Of a stretch of 64,000 bases of DNA, positions 54,940 to 61,206 are shown piece by piece. The position numbers were made by a program, and so were the translations under genes. Position 1 is the first letter of the stretch, and every line of letters begins with the position of its first letter. The notes beneath the pieces were generated by a model, which worked only from the letters and a program-made list of their open reading frames with translations, was not told the DNA's origin and ran no database searches. The stretch is from a virus, in the IMG/VR virus record IMGVR_UViG_3300029893_000001, positions 310,001 through 374,000 of that record; one strand, 5' to 3'.

Positions 54940-54958
54940 TCGCAGCGGCTGCGAATCC

Positions 54959-55159
54959 CTAAATCCCGATCCAGTAGTTGTCCAGGTCGCTCAGCTTCAC
55001 GCTGGTGATCTCGGGATTGTGGTCCGGCAGACGTTGCTTGGCGAGTCGACGGACGTGAACATCGAACTCCTTTTTGTCCCTCGTTCGCGTCAGGACCGTG
55101 AATCTGTCCACCGCCGACTTCCCGTCGACTTCGTAGCACAGTTCGATGAGATACTTCAT
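54959..55159 (-). CDS. Hypothetical protein, 66 aa
   Basis: Starts MKYLIELCYEVDGKSAVDR; small alpha/beta protein. Unrecognised. Confidence 0.65.
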   Translation of the reverse strand: MKYLIELCYEVDGKSAVDRFTVLTRTRDKKEFDVHVRRLAKQRLPDHNPEITSVKLSDLDNYWIGI

Positions 55160-55176
55160 TTTCCGCCTCCTCGCCG

Positions 55177-55195
55177 AATATTATTGGCAGGGTTC
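55177..55195 (-). promoter_or_regulatory. Phage promoter element
   Basis: GAACCC-TGCC-AATAATA, ending 17 nt before ATG 55159. Confidence 0.75.
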
Positions 55196-55212
55196 TCGCA
55201 GTGACGGCGAGA

Positions 55213-55244
55213 ATTTAAATTGAGAAAGGCCCCTCGCGGGGCCC
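55213..55244 (-). terminator. Terminator of the 72-aa gene
   Basis: GGCCCC-GCGA-GGGGCC then TTTCTCAATTTAAA on the minus strand. Confidence 0.75.
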
Positions 55245-55247
55245 GTC

Positions 55248-55466
55248 TCAGTCGTCGCGGAGGCACGGGGTCGGTCCCCCGCAGAATCCGCAGCGCCCCG
55301 GATTGTGGTACGCTGAGAGCACGTGATTGTTGGCCACGTGCTCCGGCTCGAAATAGTCTTCGGTTTCCCGAACTTCCATTCCTTCCGGGGCTTGCTCGTC
55401 GTCGAGGAGACGCACGGCTCGTGCCGTGGTCTTGCCGGGGTTGGCAATGTAGTAGCGGATGGTCAT
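55248..55466 (-). CDS. Hypothetical protein, 72 aa
   Basis: Starts MTIRYYIANPGKTTARAVR; ends with CGFCGGPTPC (possible metal site). The ATG lies 4 nt after the promoter element and lacks a ribosome site. Confidence 0.65.
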   Translation of the reverse strand: MTIRYYIANPGKTTARAVRLLDDEQAPEGMEVRETEDYFEPEHVANNHVLSAYHNPGRCGFCGGPTPCLRDD

Positions 55467-55470
55467 GCCG

Positions 55471-55489
55471 AATATTATCGGCAGGGTTG
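55471..55489 (-). promoter_or_regulatory. Phage promoter element
   Basis: CAACCC-TGCC-GATAATA, ending 4 nt before ATG 55466 and directly following the tRNA gene. Confidence 0.75.
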
Positions 55490-55491
55490 AA

Positions 55492-55564
55492 TCGGACCGG
55501 TGGGATTCGAACCCACAACGTCCCGGTTATGAGCCGGGGGCTCTAACCATTGAGCTACGGTCCG
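55492..55564 (-). tRNA. tRNA-Met or tRNA-Ile2 (anticodon CAT)
   Basis: 73 nt, full cloverleaf: acceptor CGGACCG/CGGTCCG, D-arm GCTC...GAGC, anticodon stem CCCGG/CCGGG with loop CTCATAA, T-arm GTGGG-TTCGAAT-CCCAC, discriminator A. The anticodon stem lacks the three G-C pairs of initiators and C1-G72 is paired, so it is elongator Met or lysidine-type Ile. CCA is not encoded. Confidence 0.92.
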
Positions 55565-55609
55565 ATGGTTTTCACTAGGTTACGTTTCGCGTTACTTTGT
55601 GCGAACGAT

Positions 55610-55792
55610 TCAGGCCCAGATCCCAGGCGCCGAATCCGGTTGCTCCGGGATCGGGATGTATTGGTTTCCCACGAATCCCGCCGCCGCGTCCAAGGCGACC
55701 ACACGGGGGAATGTCACCGCAGGGTGCGGCTCATCCTCCCAATAGGCTTCCCACGCAGCCAGAGCGAGATACTGCAAGAGCAGTTTTTCCAT
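55610..55792 (-). CDS. Hypothetical acidic protein, 60 aa
   Basis: Starts MEKLLLQYLALAAWEAYWE. Its only upstream element is a degenerate AGCCC-GTATG-GATACGG. It precedes the tRNA, which may be co-transcribed. Confidence 0.6.
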   Translation of the reverse strand: MEKLLLQYLALAAWEAYWEDEPHPAVTFPRVVALDAAAGFVGNQYIPIPEQPDSAPGIWA

Positions 55793-55872
55793 TATTCACC
55801 TCCTCGCCGTATCCATACGGGCTTGCACCACTTTTCTCAATGACACGAGGCCTTGGGTCGCTGTCTTCCCAC

Positions 55873-55899
55873 AAACGTATGGGTGCAACCCATACGTTT
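55873..55899 (-). terminator. Terminator of the 152-aa gene
   Basis: Perfect 12-bp hairpin AAACGTATGGGT / ACCCATACGTTT with TGTGGG after it; less GC-rich than the other terminators. Confidence 0.6.
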
Positions 55900-55921
55900 T
55901 CGCCTTTGGTGTACACGAGAA

Positions 55922-56380
55922 TCAACCTTGGACAAATTGATCGGGTGTTCCGCAGTTCCACACCCTCAAGGGTGTGCCCCAACGGGTCGGCTCCTCGGTC
56001 CAGTCGAAGTGGATCCGGCGGGAGTTCCCCTTCCGAATCCAGAACTTCCCCCTCGCATCCTGAGGCCGACTCCACACGTCGGCCGAGACGTTCATCGAGT
56101 CCAGGAGATCGTTGACGATTCCGTGGAAATCCACCCAATCCTGCCACTCCAGAAAGCGAGCCTTCGGCTTCTTGCGGGGCGGGAAAGTGACGACGCACTC
56201 TCCGGGGTGATTCCCGCAGTATTCCTTCGCGGTCACGAGGCGGACGCGCTTCAGAAGGATCGTCTGGCCATCGACGCACGATTCCACGTTGAAGCGACCG
56301 TCGGCCCGCACCTTCTTTTGAAGGGCTACGTGGATTCGCTCGACGTCGCTGCCGTCGAGCACCTTGATTGAGTACGGCAT
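55922..56380 (-). CDS. Hypothetical protein, 152 aa
   Basis: Starts MPYSIKVLDGSDVERIHVA; basic middle (TFPPRKKPKARFLEW). Unrecognised. Confidence 0.65.
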   Translation of the reverse strand: MPYSIKVLDGSDVERIHVALQKKVRADGRFNVESCVDGQTILLKRVRLVTAKEYCGNHPGECVVTFPPRKKPKARFLEWQDWVDFHGIVNDLLDSMNVSADVWSRPQDARGKFWIRKGNSRRIHFDWTEEPTRWGTPLRVWNCGTPDQFVQG

Positions 56381-56411
56381 GATTATTCCTCCGTGGGTTG
56401 GTCCAGCGAGC

Positions 56412-56430
56412 TTTAGTATCGGGAGGGTTC
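56412..56430 (-). promoter_or_regulatory. Phage promoter element
   Basis: GAACCC-TCCC-GATACTA, ending 31 nt before ATG 56380; a CTCGCAGCCACGGCGAG hairpin abuts its upstream side. Confidence 0.8.
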
Positions 56431-56448
56431 TCGCCGTGGCTGCGAGAA

Positions 56449-56490
56449 TTAAACTGGAAACGGGCCCCGGGAAAACCCCGGAGCCCGTTT
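56449..56490 (-). terminator. Terminator of the two-gene leader-RNA operon
   Basis: ACGGGCTCCGGGG-TTTT-CCCGGGGCCCGT then TTCCAGTTTAA (minus strand). Confidence 0.75.
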
Positions 56491-56491
56491 T

Positions 56492-56854
56492 CTAGAACTC
56501 GCCCTCGTCGTCGTCCACCGCGTCGAGTGCGTCTGGACGTCCGAGGCCGCCGTCGGGCCCATGAGGGTGGTACCTCTTTTCCTTGTGGATGTCCAGAAAG
56601 AAGAGCGCCTCTTGCAGCGAACGCACCCTCTTTGGATTCTTCGTCCGCACCATTTTTGGGTTCGTCAGGGAATCCTTCGAGACCCACTCCTCGACGAGAA
56701 AGAAAACCTCCGGGCACCCATCGAGAGGAGCCGAGGGCCCGGTAATATTCTCGATGACGGTCGAGATTCGGCCTCGCTCGTCCGAGAAAATCACCGTGGT
56801 CGGCTCGAAATCGGTGAGCTTTTCGATGATTTCACTGTAGGTGAACTTTCGCAT
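56492..56854 (-). CDS. Hypothetical acidic protein, 120 aa
   Basis: Starts MRKFTYSEIIEKLTDFEPT, ends in an acidic run (DAVDDDEGEF). Second gene behind the large leader element. Unrecognised. Confidence 0.65.
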   Translation of the reverse strand: MRKFTYSEIIEKLTDFEPTTVIFSDERGRISTVIENITGPSAPLDGCPEVFFLVEEWVSKDSLTNPKMVRTKNPKRVRSLQEALFFLDIHKEKRYHPHGPDGGLGRPDALDAVDDDEGEF

Positions 56855-56864
56855 TTGTTCCCTT

Positions 56865-57014
56865 CTACCGACGGTATCGGTACTCCTCGTCCACCTCTTG
56901 CTGCGTGGGCTCCCTTCCGAGCCTCTTGCGCAGATCGTCGCGGGCCGCGTTCCACTTGCGCTCGTCCTCCGCCCTTTCGAGAGCGCAGGCCGAGCATCCC
57001 ATCATCATGCACAT
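56865..57014 (-). CDS. Small Cys/Met-rich protein, 49 aa
   Basis: Reads MCMMMGCSACALERAEDER then DDLRKRLGREPTQQEVDEE. GGGAGGCGACC precedes ATG 57014 and begins only 5 nt after the 24-bp stem of the leader. First gene of the unit. Confidence 0.65.
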   Translation of the reverse strand: MCMMMGCSACALERAEDERKWNAARDDLRKRLGREPTQQEVDEEYRYRR

Positions 57015-57030
57015 GGTCGCCTCCCTCTGA

Positions 57031-57245
57031 GAGCGAGGCTCGGAGCCGGAATCCGAGATTAGTCTGTTTTCGCCTCTTGGCCTAGCTCCGCCTCCGTGCC
57101 TAAACCTACACGGCCAGCCTCTACACTAGGTTGCAGACGAATCCAGGGTCTAGCCGCTTTTGCCTTGGATGACTAGTCCTCGGCGCTTGCACCCACGGGG
57201 GCGTCACCCCTTGGGGTATCTGGATTCCGGCTCCGAGCCTCGCTC
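57031..57245 (-). ncRNA. Large leader RNA closed by a perfect 24-bp stem (riboswitch- or MITE-like)
   Basis: 57031-57054 and 57222-57245 are exact inverted copies. Between them 167 nt fold into several helices: ACCCC-AA-GGGGT, CCGTG-N10-CACGG, ATCCA...TGGAT, plus GACTAGTC palindromes. The element begins ~13 nt after the promoter at 57259 and ends 16 nt before ATG 57014, so it forms the 5' leader of a two-gene unit. A small inverted-repeat transposon remnant is the main alternative; no target-site duplication is obvious. Confidence 0.6.
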
Positions 57246-57258
57246 CTCGCCGTCGTGG

Positions 57259-57277
57259 TCTACTATCAGGAGGGTTC
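57259..57277 (-). promoter_or_regulatory. Phage promoter element (leader RNA operon)
   Basis: GAACCC-TCCT-GATAGTA; 244 nt upstream of the first ATG, far more than any other copy. Confidence 0.78.
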
Positions 57278-57288
57278 AACTCCTCTAA

Positions 57289-57320
57289 TTAAACAGAGAA
57301 AGGGGCCTGTGGCCCTTCTC
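57289..57320 (-). terminator. Terminator of the 212-aa gene
   Basis: AGAAGGGCC-ACA-GGCCCCTTTCT followed by CTGTTTAATT. Confidence 0.7.
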
Positions 57321-57351
57321 CCTGTTTTGGAATCTCGCAGTGGCGGCGAGT

Positions 57352-57990
57352 CTAGTAGGCCCGGCTCACCACCGGAAGCCCACGCAGTTCCTCGACTATT
57401 CCCTTGAAGGCGACCTCGACCTCGCCGGTGTCGGGCAGCTCGACCGTGCGATCGATTCCGTAGAGATCCTCCAGGAACTCCCGGAATCCAGGCGTGTCGC
57501 CGCGGAACGGCTTGTTGAGAAGCCACTCCGCGAACTCTTCTCGGCGATTCCAATCCAGATCCTTGGCGACCTGCGTACCGATTGCCACCCCGAGGATACA
57601 ATATCCTCGGACATCCCAACGATCGATGAACGACCTCGCGCTGCTGTCGCTCGAAAAGACTCGACACGAGTAGTGCACGTGCCAGTAGCCCCACTTCGCC
57701 GCCGGCTCGCTCTCCCTCACGTCGTCCATGGAGGCGTAGGAACCCATTTCCGGGCCCCACCCATCCGACGACGGCATCGCCCTGACGAACGTATGGGCAC
57801 TGTCGTAGCGATTTCGGATGAAGCTGCCGTCCGGCATCTTGAAGGCGTTGATCTGGTGGCAGTGCGGGTGCTTGAGATCCTCCTCCAGCGACTGCTTTGC
57901 GCTCTCGACGCTGCGCTCGCAAAAGAACCTCCACGAGAGCACCGCGCTGATGAGCCGCTGCCAGACCTTGTGAGAAATCTTGTTGTTCAT
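57352..57990 (-). CDS. Hypothetical protein, 212 aa
   Basis: Starts MNNKISHKVWQRLISAVLS; mixed fold with GYCILGVAIGTQ. Unrecognised; largest protein between 52 and 61 kb. Confidence 0.65.
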   Translation of the reverse strand: MNNKISHKVWQRLISAVLSWRFFCERSVESAKQSLEEDLKHPHCHQINAFKMPDGSFIRNRYDSAHTFVRAMPSSDGWGPEMGSYASMDDVRESEPAAKWGYWHVHYSCRVFSSDSSARSFIDRWDVRGYCILGVAIGTQVAKDLDWNRREEFAEWLLNKPFRGDTPGFREFLEDLYGIDRTVELPDTGEVEVAFKGIVEELRGLPVVSRAY

Positions 57991-58011
57991 TGTTCTGCCC
58001 TCCTCGCTCTA

Positions 58012-58030
58012 ACTATTATCGTCGTCGACT
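58012..58030 (-). promoter_or_regulatory. Degenerate phage promoter element
   Basis: GTCGAC-GAC-GATAATAGT: the GATAATA half is perfect, but the GAACCC half is lost because it overlaps the end of the upstream gene. Ends 21 nt before ATG 57990. Confidence 0.5.
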
Positions 58031-58181
58031 ACGATCCGATGCTCCCCATTCGCGGCGCATGCTGAATCACGTAGGAGACGCCGGTCAAAACCCAGCCAGC
58101 GGGAGTGTGGCCGTAGATGTTCACGCAGAACGTGAACACCAACACGGCGACGATGACGTACCACCTCTTGAGGGTTTCCAC
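58029..58181 (-). CDS. Small membrane protein, 50 aa
   Basis: GTG start 58181, 8 nt after GAGGAGG; earlier starts lie in the promoter. One or two membrane spans (WYVIVAVLVFTFCVNIYG, GWVLTGVSYVI). Confidence 0.65.
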   Translation of the reverse strand: METLKRWYVIVAVLVFTFCVNIYGHTPAGWVLTGVSYVIQHAPRMGSIGS

Positions 58182-58205
58182 GATTGATTGACCTCCTCTC
58201 GCCGA

Positions 58206-58224
58206 ACTATTATCGACGGGGTTC
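58206..58224 (-). promoter_or_regulatory. Phage promoter element
   Basis: GAACCC-CGTC-GATAATA, ending 24 nt before GTG 58181. Confidence 0.8.
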
Positions 58225-58243
58225 GCCGTCATATCGAGAACGA

Positions 58244-58279
58244 CGAAATGCCCTCCGGGACTTACCGGAGGGCATTTCG
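58244..58279 (-). terminator. Terminator of the 123/91-aa gene pair
   Basis: Perfect 15-bp hairpin CGAAATGCCCTCCGG / CCGGAGGGCATTTCG; lacks the usual TTTAA tail. Confidence 0.7.
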
Positions 58280-58555
58280 TCAGGATTCCACGATCTTGCC
58301 GGCGTCGAGATCCACGAAACCGATGTGGACGTACTTCCAGCCCGTGCTTCCAATGAGCGTGGGCGAATCCGGGAGACGCTCCGGAGCCTCGGCGAACGTG
58401 CAGCCCTCTCCGACGAGCAGGAACGCCAAGTGGCCGAATCCAGAGGAATCCACCGCCGCGTTTTGGTAGGCTGCCCAGCGAGTTCGCTCGCGCTGTCGAG
58501 CGCGCATTTGGCTCAGGACTTCCTCGTCGATTTGGAGATCATTGGTCGTCATCAT
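58280..58555 (-). CDS. Hypothetical protein, 91 aa
   Basis: Starts MMTTNDLQIDEEVLSQMRA; helical then beta. Co-transcribed with the gene at 58561. Confidence 0.65.
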   Translation of the reverse strand: MMTTNDLQIDEEVLSQMRARQRERTRWAAYQNAAVDSSGFGHLAFLLVGEGCTFAEAPERLPDSPTLIGSTGWKYVHIGFVDLDAGKIVES

Positions 58556-58560
58556 GTCCC

Positions 58561-58932
58561 TCAGTACAGGTTCACGTAGACGCTATCGCCCACGATTTCC
58601 ATCGCGTCCCGGACCTTTTGGGCCGCGTTCATTTCCTCGACTTCGCAGCGATCCCACGTCGCTCTCTGGTCGAGCACGTCGCGGAGAGCAGCCGGCGTGA
58701 CGAGCACCACTTCGGTGTCGCCCCAGGTGAACGCGTTGGTGATGAGTTCCGAGACGATCTCGTATTCCTCTTCGGAGAGGAACTCCGAGAGCGTGATGAA
58801 CTGGCACTCGAAAAGCGTCGGTCGCTTCATGGCCTCCTTTCGGTCGCAGTCTTCGCAGTTGCCTGGACCGCGAAACTCGAAGACAGTCGGACTGATTTCC
58901 TGGCCACACGTCTTGCAATGATATTCGGCCAT
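58561..58932 (-). CDS. Zinc-ribbon hypothetical protein, 123 aa
   Basis: Start ATG 58932. CKTCGQEI and CEDCDRKEA form a zinc ribbon; the rest is helical (SEFLSEEEYEIVSELI). Unrecognised. Confidence 0.65.
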   Translation of the reverse strand: MAEYHCKTCGQEISPTVFEFRGPGNCEDCDRKEAMKRPTLFECQFITLSEFLSEEEYEIVSELITNAFTWGDTEVVLVTPAALRDVLDQRATWDRCEVEEMNAAQKVRDAMEIVGDSVYVNLY

Positions 58933-58948
58933 GTTTTTCTCCTCGCCT

Positions 58949-58967
58949 ATTATTATCGACGGGGTTC
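58949..58967 (-). promoter_or_regulatory. Phage promoter element
   Basis: GAACCC-CGTC-GATAATA, ending 16 nt before ATG 58932. Confidence 0.8.
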
Positions 58968-58985
58968 GTGGTAACGACAAACGCA

Positions 58986-59014
58986 GAATAGGCCCCGAGT
59001 TTCCCCGGAGCCTA
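58986..59014 (-). terminator. Terminator of the 124-aa gene
   Basis: ATAGGCTCCGGGG / CGGGGCCTAT hairpin followed by TCTGCGTTTG. Confidence 0.68.
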
Positions 59015-59020
59015 TCTCTC

Positions 59021-59395
59021 TCACTTGTTCCTGAAGTACGTCTCGTACCCGATGTCCTTGGTGGACATCAGATTGTGCTTGAGATTCATGGACTCGCCGC
59101 TGAGCATGCGGCGCATTTCCTTCTCGCTGACGAAATCCACCCACTTCTCGTCGTGTTCGGGCCGAATCATGTGGTAGTTCTCGGGGTGAGAGCCCGTCGA
59201 ATCGTAGTCGGTCCACTTCATGATCTGTTGCGTGGTCCATCCGACCGCCGGCATTCCGGTCATGTCGTAGCACCCGCGATTGACCAATTCGGTGGCCACC
59301 ACTTCGTGCCCTTCGATGACCAGCTTGACGATCGGCCAGTCCTCGGGATCGAGAACGTTGTCGCTGAGTCGGGCGTAGAGAATCGGCTTTCGCAT
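59021..59395 (-). CDS. Hypothetical protein, 124 aa
   Basis: Starts MRKPILYARLSDNVLDPED; GAGGAGGTAAG before the ATG. There is no promoter element of its own, so it is read through the terminator at 59408. Unrecognised. Confidence 0.65.
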   Translation of the reverse strand: MRKPILYARLSDNVLDPEDWPIVKLVIEGHEVVATELVNRGCYDMTGMPAVGWTTQQIMKWTDYDSTGSHPENYHMIRPEHDEKWVDFVSEKEMRRMLSGESMNLKHNLMSTKDIGYETYFRNK

Positions 59396-59407
59396 CTTAC
59401 CTCCTCG

Positions 59408-59437
59408 TTAAACGCGAAAAGGCCCCTTTCGGGGCCT
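59408..59437 (-). terminator. Terminator of the tRNA-Glu/130-aa unit
   Basis: GGCCCC-GAAA-GGGGCC then TTTTCGCGTTTAA (minus strand). Confidence 0.78.
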
Positions 59438-59440
59438 CTG

Positions 59441-59833
59441 CTATTCCTCGGGAGCAAGTAGCAGCATGGTTTCGGCGGCGTGAGTCAGCGCACCCCACTG
59501 GAGTGCTTCCTCCTCGCACACCGCCTTGTACGCGCGTTGAAGTACACGCAGAAGCACACGCTGCTCGAATTGAATCCGAGCCTCGCCGATCATTTCGTCG
59601 AGGGGCGGGCCCTCGTCGTTGTAGTAGGCGATGCACGCCGGCTTCATCTGCGGGAACGTCTCGCAGTACAGCCAGTCGAGCACGCTCTTGTATTCGTCTT
59701 CCCTCGGAGGGGCGATCTTTCGCAGCGCCTTGGCGTGTTTGCTCGTGCGGAGCCACGCCTCGACCTCCGGGAAGAGGCTCGACGTGAGAGGCCCTCGAAC
59801 GACGCAAACGCACACCATCTGGAGAGCACTCAT
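59441..59833 (-). CDS. Hypothetical protein, 130 aa
   Basis: Starts MSALQMVCVCVVRGPLTSS; helical C-terminal half. It lies directly after tRNA-Glu in the same unit. Confidence 0.65.
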   Translation of the reverse strand: MSALQMVCVCVVRGPLTSSLFPEVEAWLRTSKHAKALRKIAPPREDEYKSVLDWLYCETFPQMKPACIAYYNDEGPPLDEMIGEARIQFEQRVLLRVLQRAYKAVCEEEALQWGALTHAAETMLLLAPEE

Positions 59834-59859
59834 TATTCACCTCCTCGCCATTATTGAAT

Positions 59860-59932
59860 TGACCCCAACGGGATTTGAACCCGTGTTCTCGCCGTGAAAG
59901 GGCGGCGTCCTAGGCCACTAGACGATGGGGCC
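59860..59932 (-). tRNA. tRNA-Glu (anticodon TTC)
   Basis: 73 nt. Acceptor GGCCCCA/TGGGGTC, D-arm and loop TCGTCTAGTGG as in bacterial tRNA-Glu, anticodon loop CTTTCAC, T-arm ACGGG-TTTGAAT-CCCGT, discriminator A. One mismatch at 27-43. The 5' end is 12 nt from the promoter. Confidence 0.92.
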
Positions 59933-59944
59933 GTGTCCTCGCCG

Positions 59945-59963
59945 ATTACTATCGGCGGGGTTC
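59945..59963 (-). promoter_or_regulatory. Phage promoter element (tRNA-Glu)
   Basis: GAACCC-CGCC-GATAGTA, ending 12 nt before the mature 5' end of tRNA-Glu. Confidence 0.8.
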
Positions 59964-60159
59964 ACTTCTTTCCGTGGGTGGACTCCCACCATTTCAGATA
60001 CTCGTAATCCTTTCGGTCGAGCATCCGATAATAGGACTCGGGGTCCGCGTCGAGTTGGTATTCATTCTCAGCGGCGTTTTGGTCGACGCCAGGAAATGTC
60101 TCCTCGTACCTGACTCGTCGATTTTTCTTACGCTGTTTCTGCTGTCGTCGCCGTCGCAT
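59962..60159 (-). CDS. Small basic/acidic protein, 65 aa
   Basis: Starts with RRRRQQKQRKKNRRVR and ends acidic/aromatic (YEYLKWWESTHGKK). The ATG is 2 nt from a promoter element without ribosome site. Confidence 0.62.
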   Translation of the reverse strand: MRRRRQQKQRKKNRRVRYEETFPGVDQNAAENEYQLDADPESYYRMLDRKDYEYLKWWESTHGKK

Positions 60160-60161
60160 GG

Positions 60162-60180
60162 GATATTATTCCTCGGGTTA
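60162..60180 (-). promoter_or_regulatory. Phage promoter element
   Basis: TAACCC-GAGG-AATAATA, two mismatches, ending 2 nt before ATG 60159. It overlaps the tail of the terminator at 60183-60210. Confidence 0.6.
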
Positions 60181-60182
60181 AC

Positions 60183-60210
60183 GCCGAATAGGCCCCGAAA
60201 GGCCATCGGC
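60183..60210 (-). terminator. Terminator after the tRNA-like element
   Basis: GCCGATGGCC-TTTCGG-GGCCTATTCGGC-type hairpin, then GTTAACC. Confidence 0.65.
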
Positions 60211-60211
60211 A

Positions 60212-60407
60212 GAAGCGAATCGCAGTGGGGAGGCCTACAGAGGCGGATAAAGGCAAACCAATACCCGGAACCCTCGGTTCCGACGGGATTCGAACCCGCA
60301 TCACCGCCGCACCTGGTGCCACAGGACGCCCACTAGACAGCTCCGCGTTGGCACTCACGGAACGTTCATCGTAGGTCCCTGTAAGCCGCCCCACTGCGAT
60401 TCGCTTC
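60212..60407 (-). repeat. Long inverted repeat enclosing the tRNA-like gene
   Basis: Arms 60212-60240 and 60379-60407: 19 bp perfect (GAAGCGAATCGCAGTGGGG) and then mostly paired to TACAG. A transcript would place the tRNA-like gene on a long hairpin. Confidence 0.7.
60275..60364 (-). tRNA. tRNA-like gene, anticodon not assignable
   Basis: 90 nt, the length of class II tRNAs. Acceptor pairs GTTCCG/CGGAAC with a C-C mismatch at 1-72; T-arm GCGGG-TTCGAAT-CCCGT is canonical. A GCAC-CAG-GTGC hairpin could be the variable arm. I could not fold a normal D-arm and anticodon loop, so it may be degenerate or a structural mimic. Confidence 0.45.
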
Positions 60408-61150
60408 TTGGTTATTGTTTCCGCAGATTCAGTTTCCTCCGCCCTGCGCTGCGGCTCAATCTGAGTGACCATGAGAAGGGAGTGCAGTATTCGTTAGCCT
60501 CGTTGGAGATAGTGTGCCCTTTGACTGCCGAGGGTGCAATAGCAATCTGCACCTAAACATAGGCCCGGCAATCTACAGACGATAGTCCAGCGAAGCACCG
60601 AACAATGCGTGTAACCTACGCGATGGTCAAACAATCGAGATGAGTACGAAAGGGAGTTAATTGGCGAGTCAAGGCGTCCTCCTAACGAGACTCTTTTGGG
60701 CCAGCTTTCGCTTTTAAGTGGCGTGGAGGTACGACACAATCTGCAACGTCCAGTAGCAGAAGCCCTGCCCTTGTACTCAGAACATTATCCAGCATATGCT
60801 GGAAGCGAATGGCTATGTTCCTTCGCCACCCGTTCCCCTTGAGCCGCCTTTAGCGGACGCTCATTGGTCCTATCGGAAGCCTAGGCACATCTTGCCCAAG
60901 ATTCCAATAGTATCAATTCAATCTCCGAGCGGTCCAGCCAGGGGGACCGATCCCTGCCACGAACTTAGCGGCGGCGCGTCATTCGTGGCTATATAGTCTC
61001 GAAGTGGTTACGACTCTTGCCCGACAAGTGTCGCAGCAATCAACTGGTCCAGGGGAAGGATTCAGTTGAGTAGGTATGCTTAGTTGCTTCTTGGCGGGTT
61101 TCCTACTAAACCCAGCCAGTCATAAGCTGTAGAACAGGAGAATCATTTCC
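60408..61150 (-). ncRNA. Candidate large structured non-coding RNA
   Basis: More than 700 nt without a credible gene in a genome that otherwise has almost no gaps. It contains many independent perfect hairpins: GCCACGAA/TTCGTGGC, GGGTTT-N6-AAACCC, CAACTG/CAGTTG, CGGTCC/GGACCG, ATCTT-GGGC-AAGAT, CCGC-TAAAG-GCGG, GAGTC/GACTC, TCTGC/GCAGA, an AGC-GAAA-GCT tetraloop, and a 14-nt palindrome CCAGCATATGCTGG (~60793-60806). Placement next to tRNA genes in a phage recalls the GOLLD and ROOL giant RNAs. No promoter element of the common type is seen at its 5' side. Strand inferred from neighbours. Confidence 0.6.
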
Positions 61151-61171
61151 AGTCCTCCGGCTGTGGGATTC

Positions 61172-61206
61172 ATTAAACGCGAAGAGGGGCCCGAAGGCCC
61201 CTCTTC
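61172..61206 (-). terminator. Terminator of the DUF3228 gene
   Basis: GAAGAGGGGCC-TTCG-GGCCCCTCTTC then GCGTTTAA; overlaps the stop codon region. Confidence 0.82.

Noticed and set aside
55731-56717. 328-codon minus-strand ORF
   Set aside because: Shadow frame crossing several promoters and terminators, rich in Arg/Gly/Pro.
60128-60472. 114-codon ORF on the minus strand
   Set aside because: It runs through the tRNA-like gene and the long inverted repeat, so it is almost certainly not translated.
60494-60996. ORFs of 81 and 66 codons inside the gene-free region
   Set aside because: No ribosome sites, poor composition, and they cross the hairpins of the RNA candidate.
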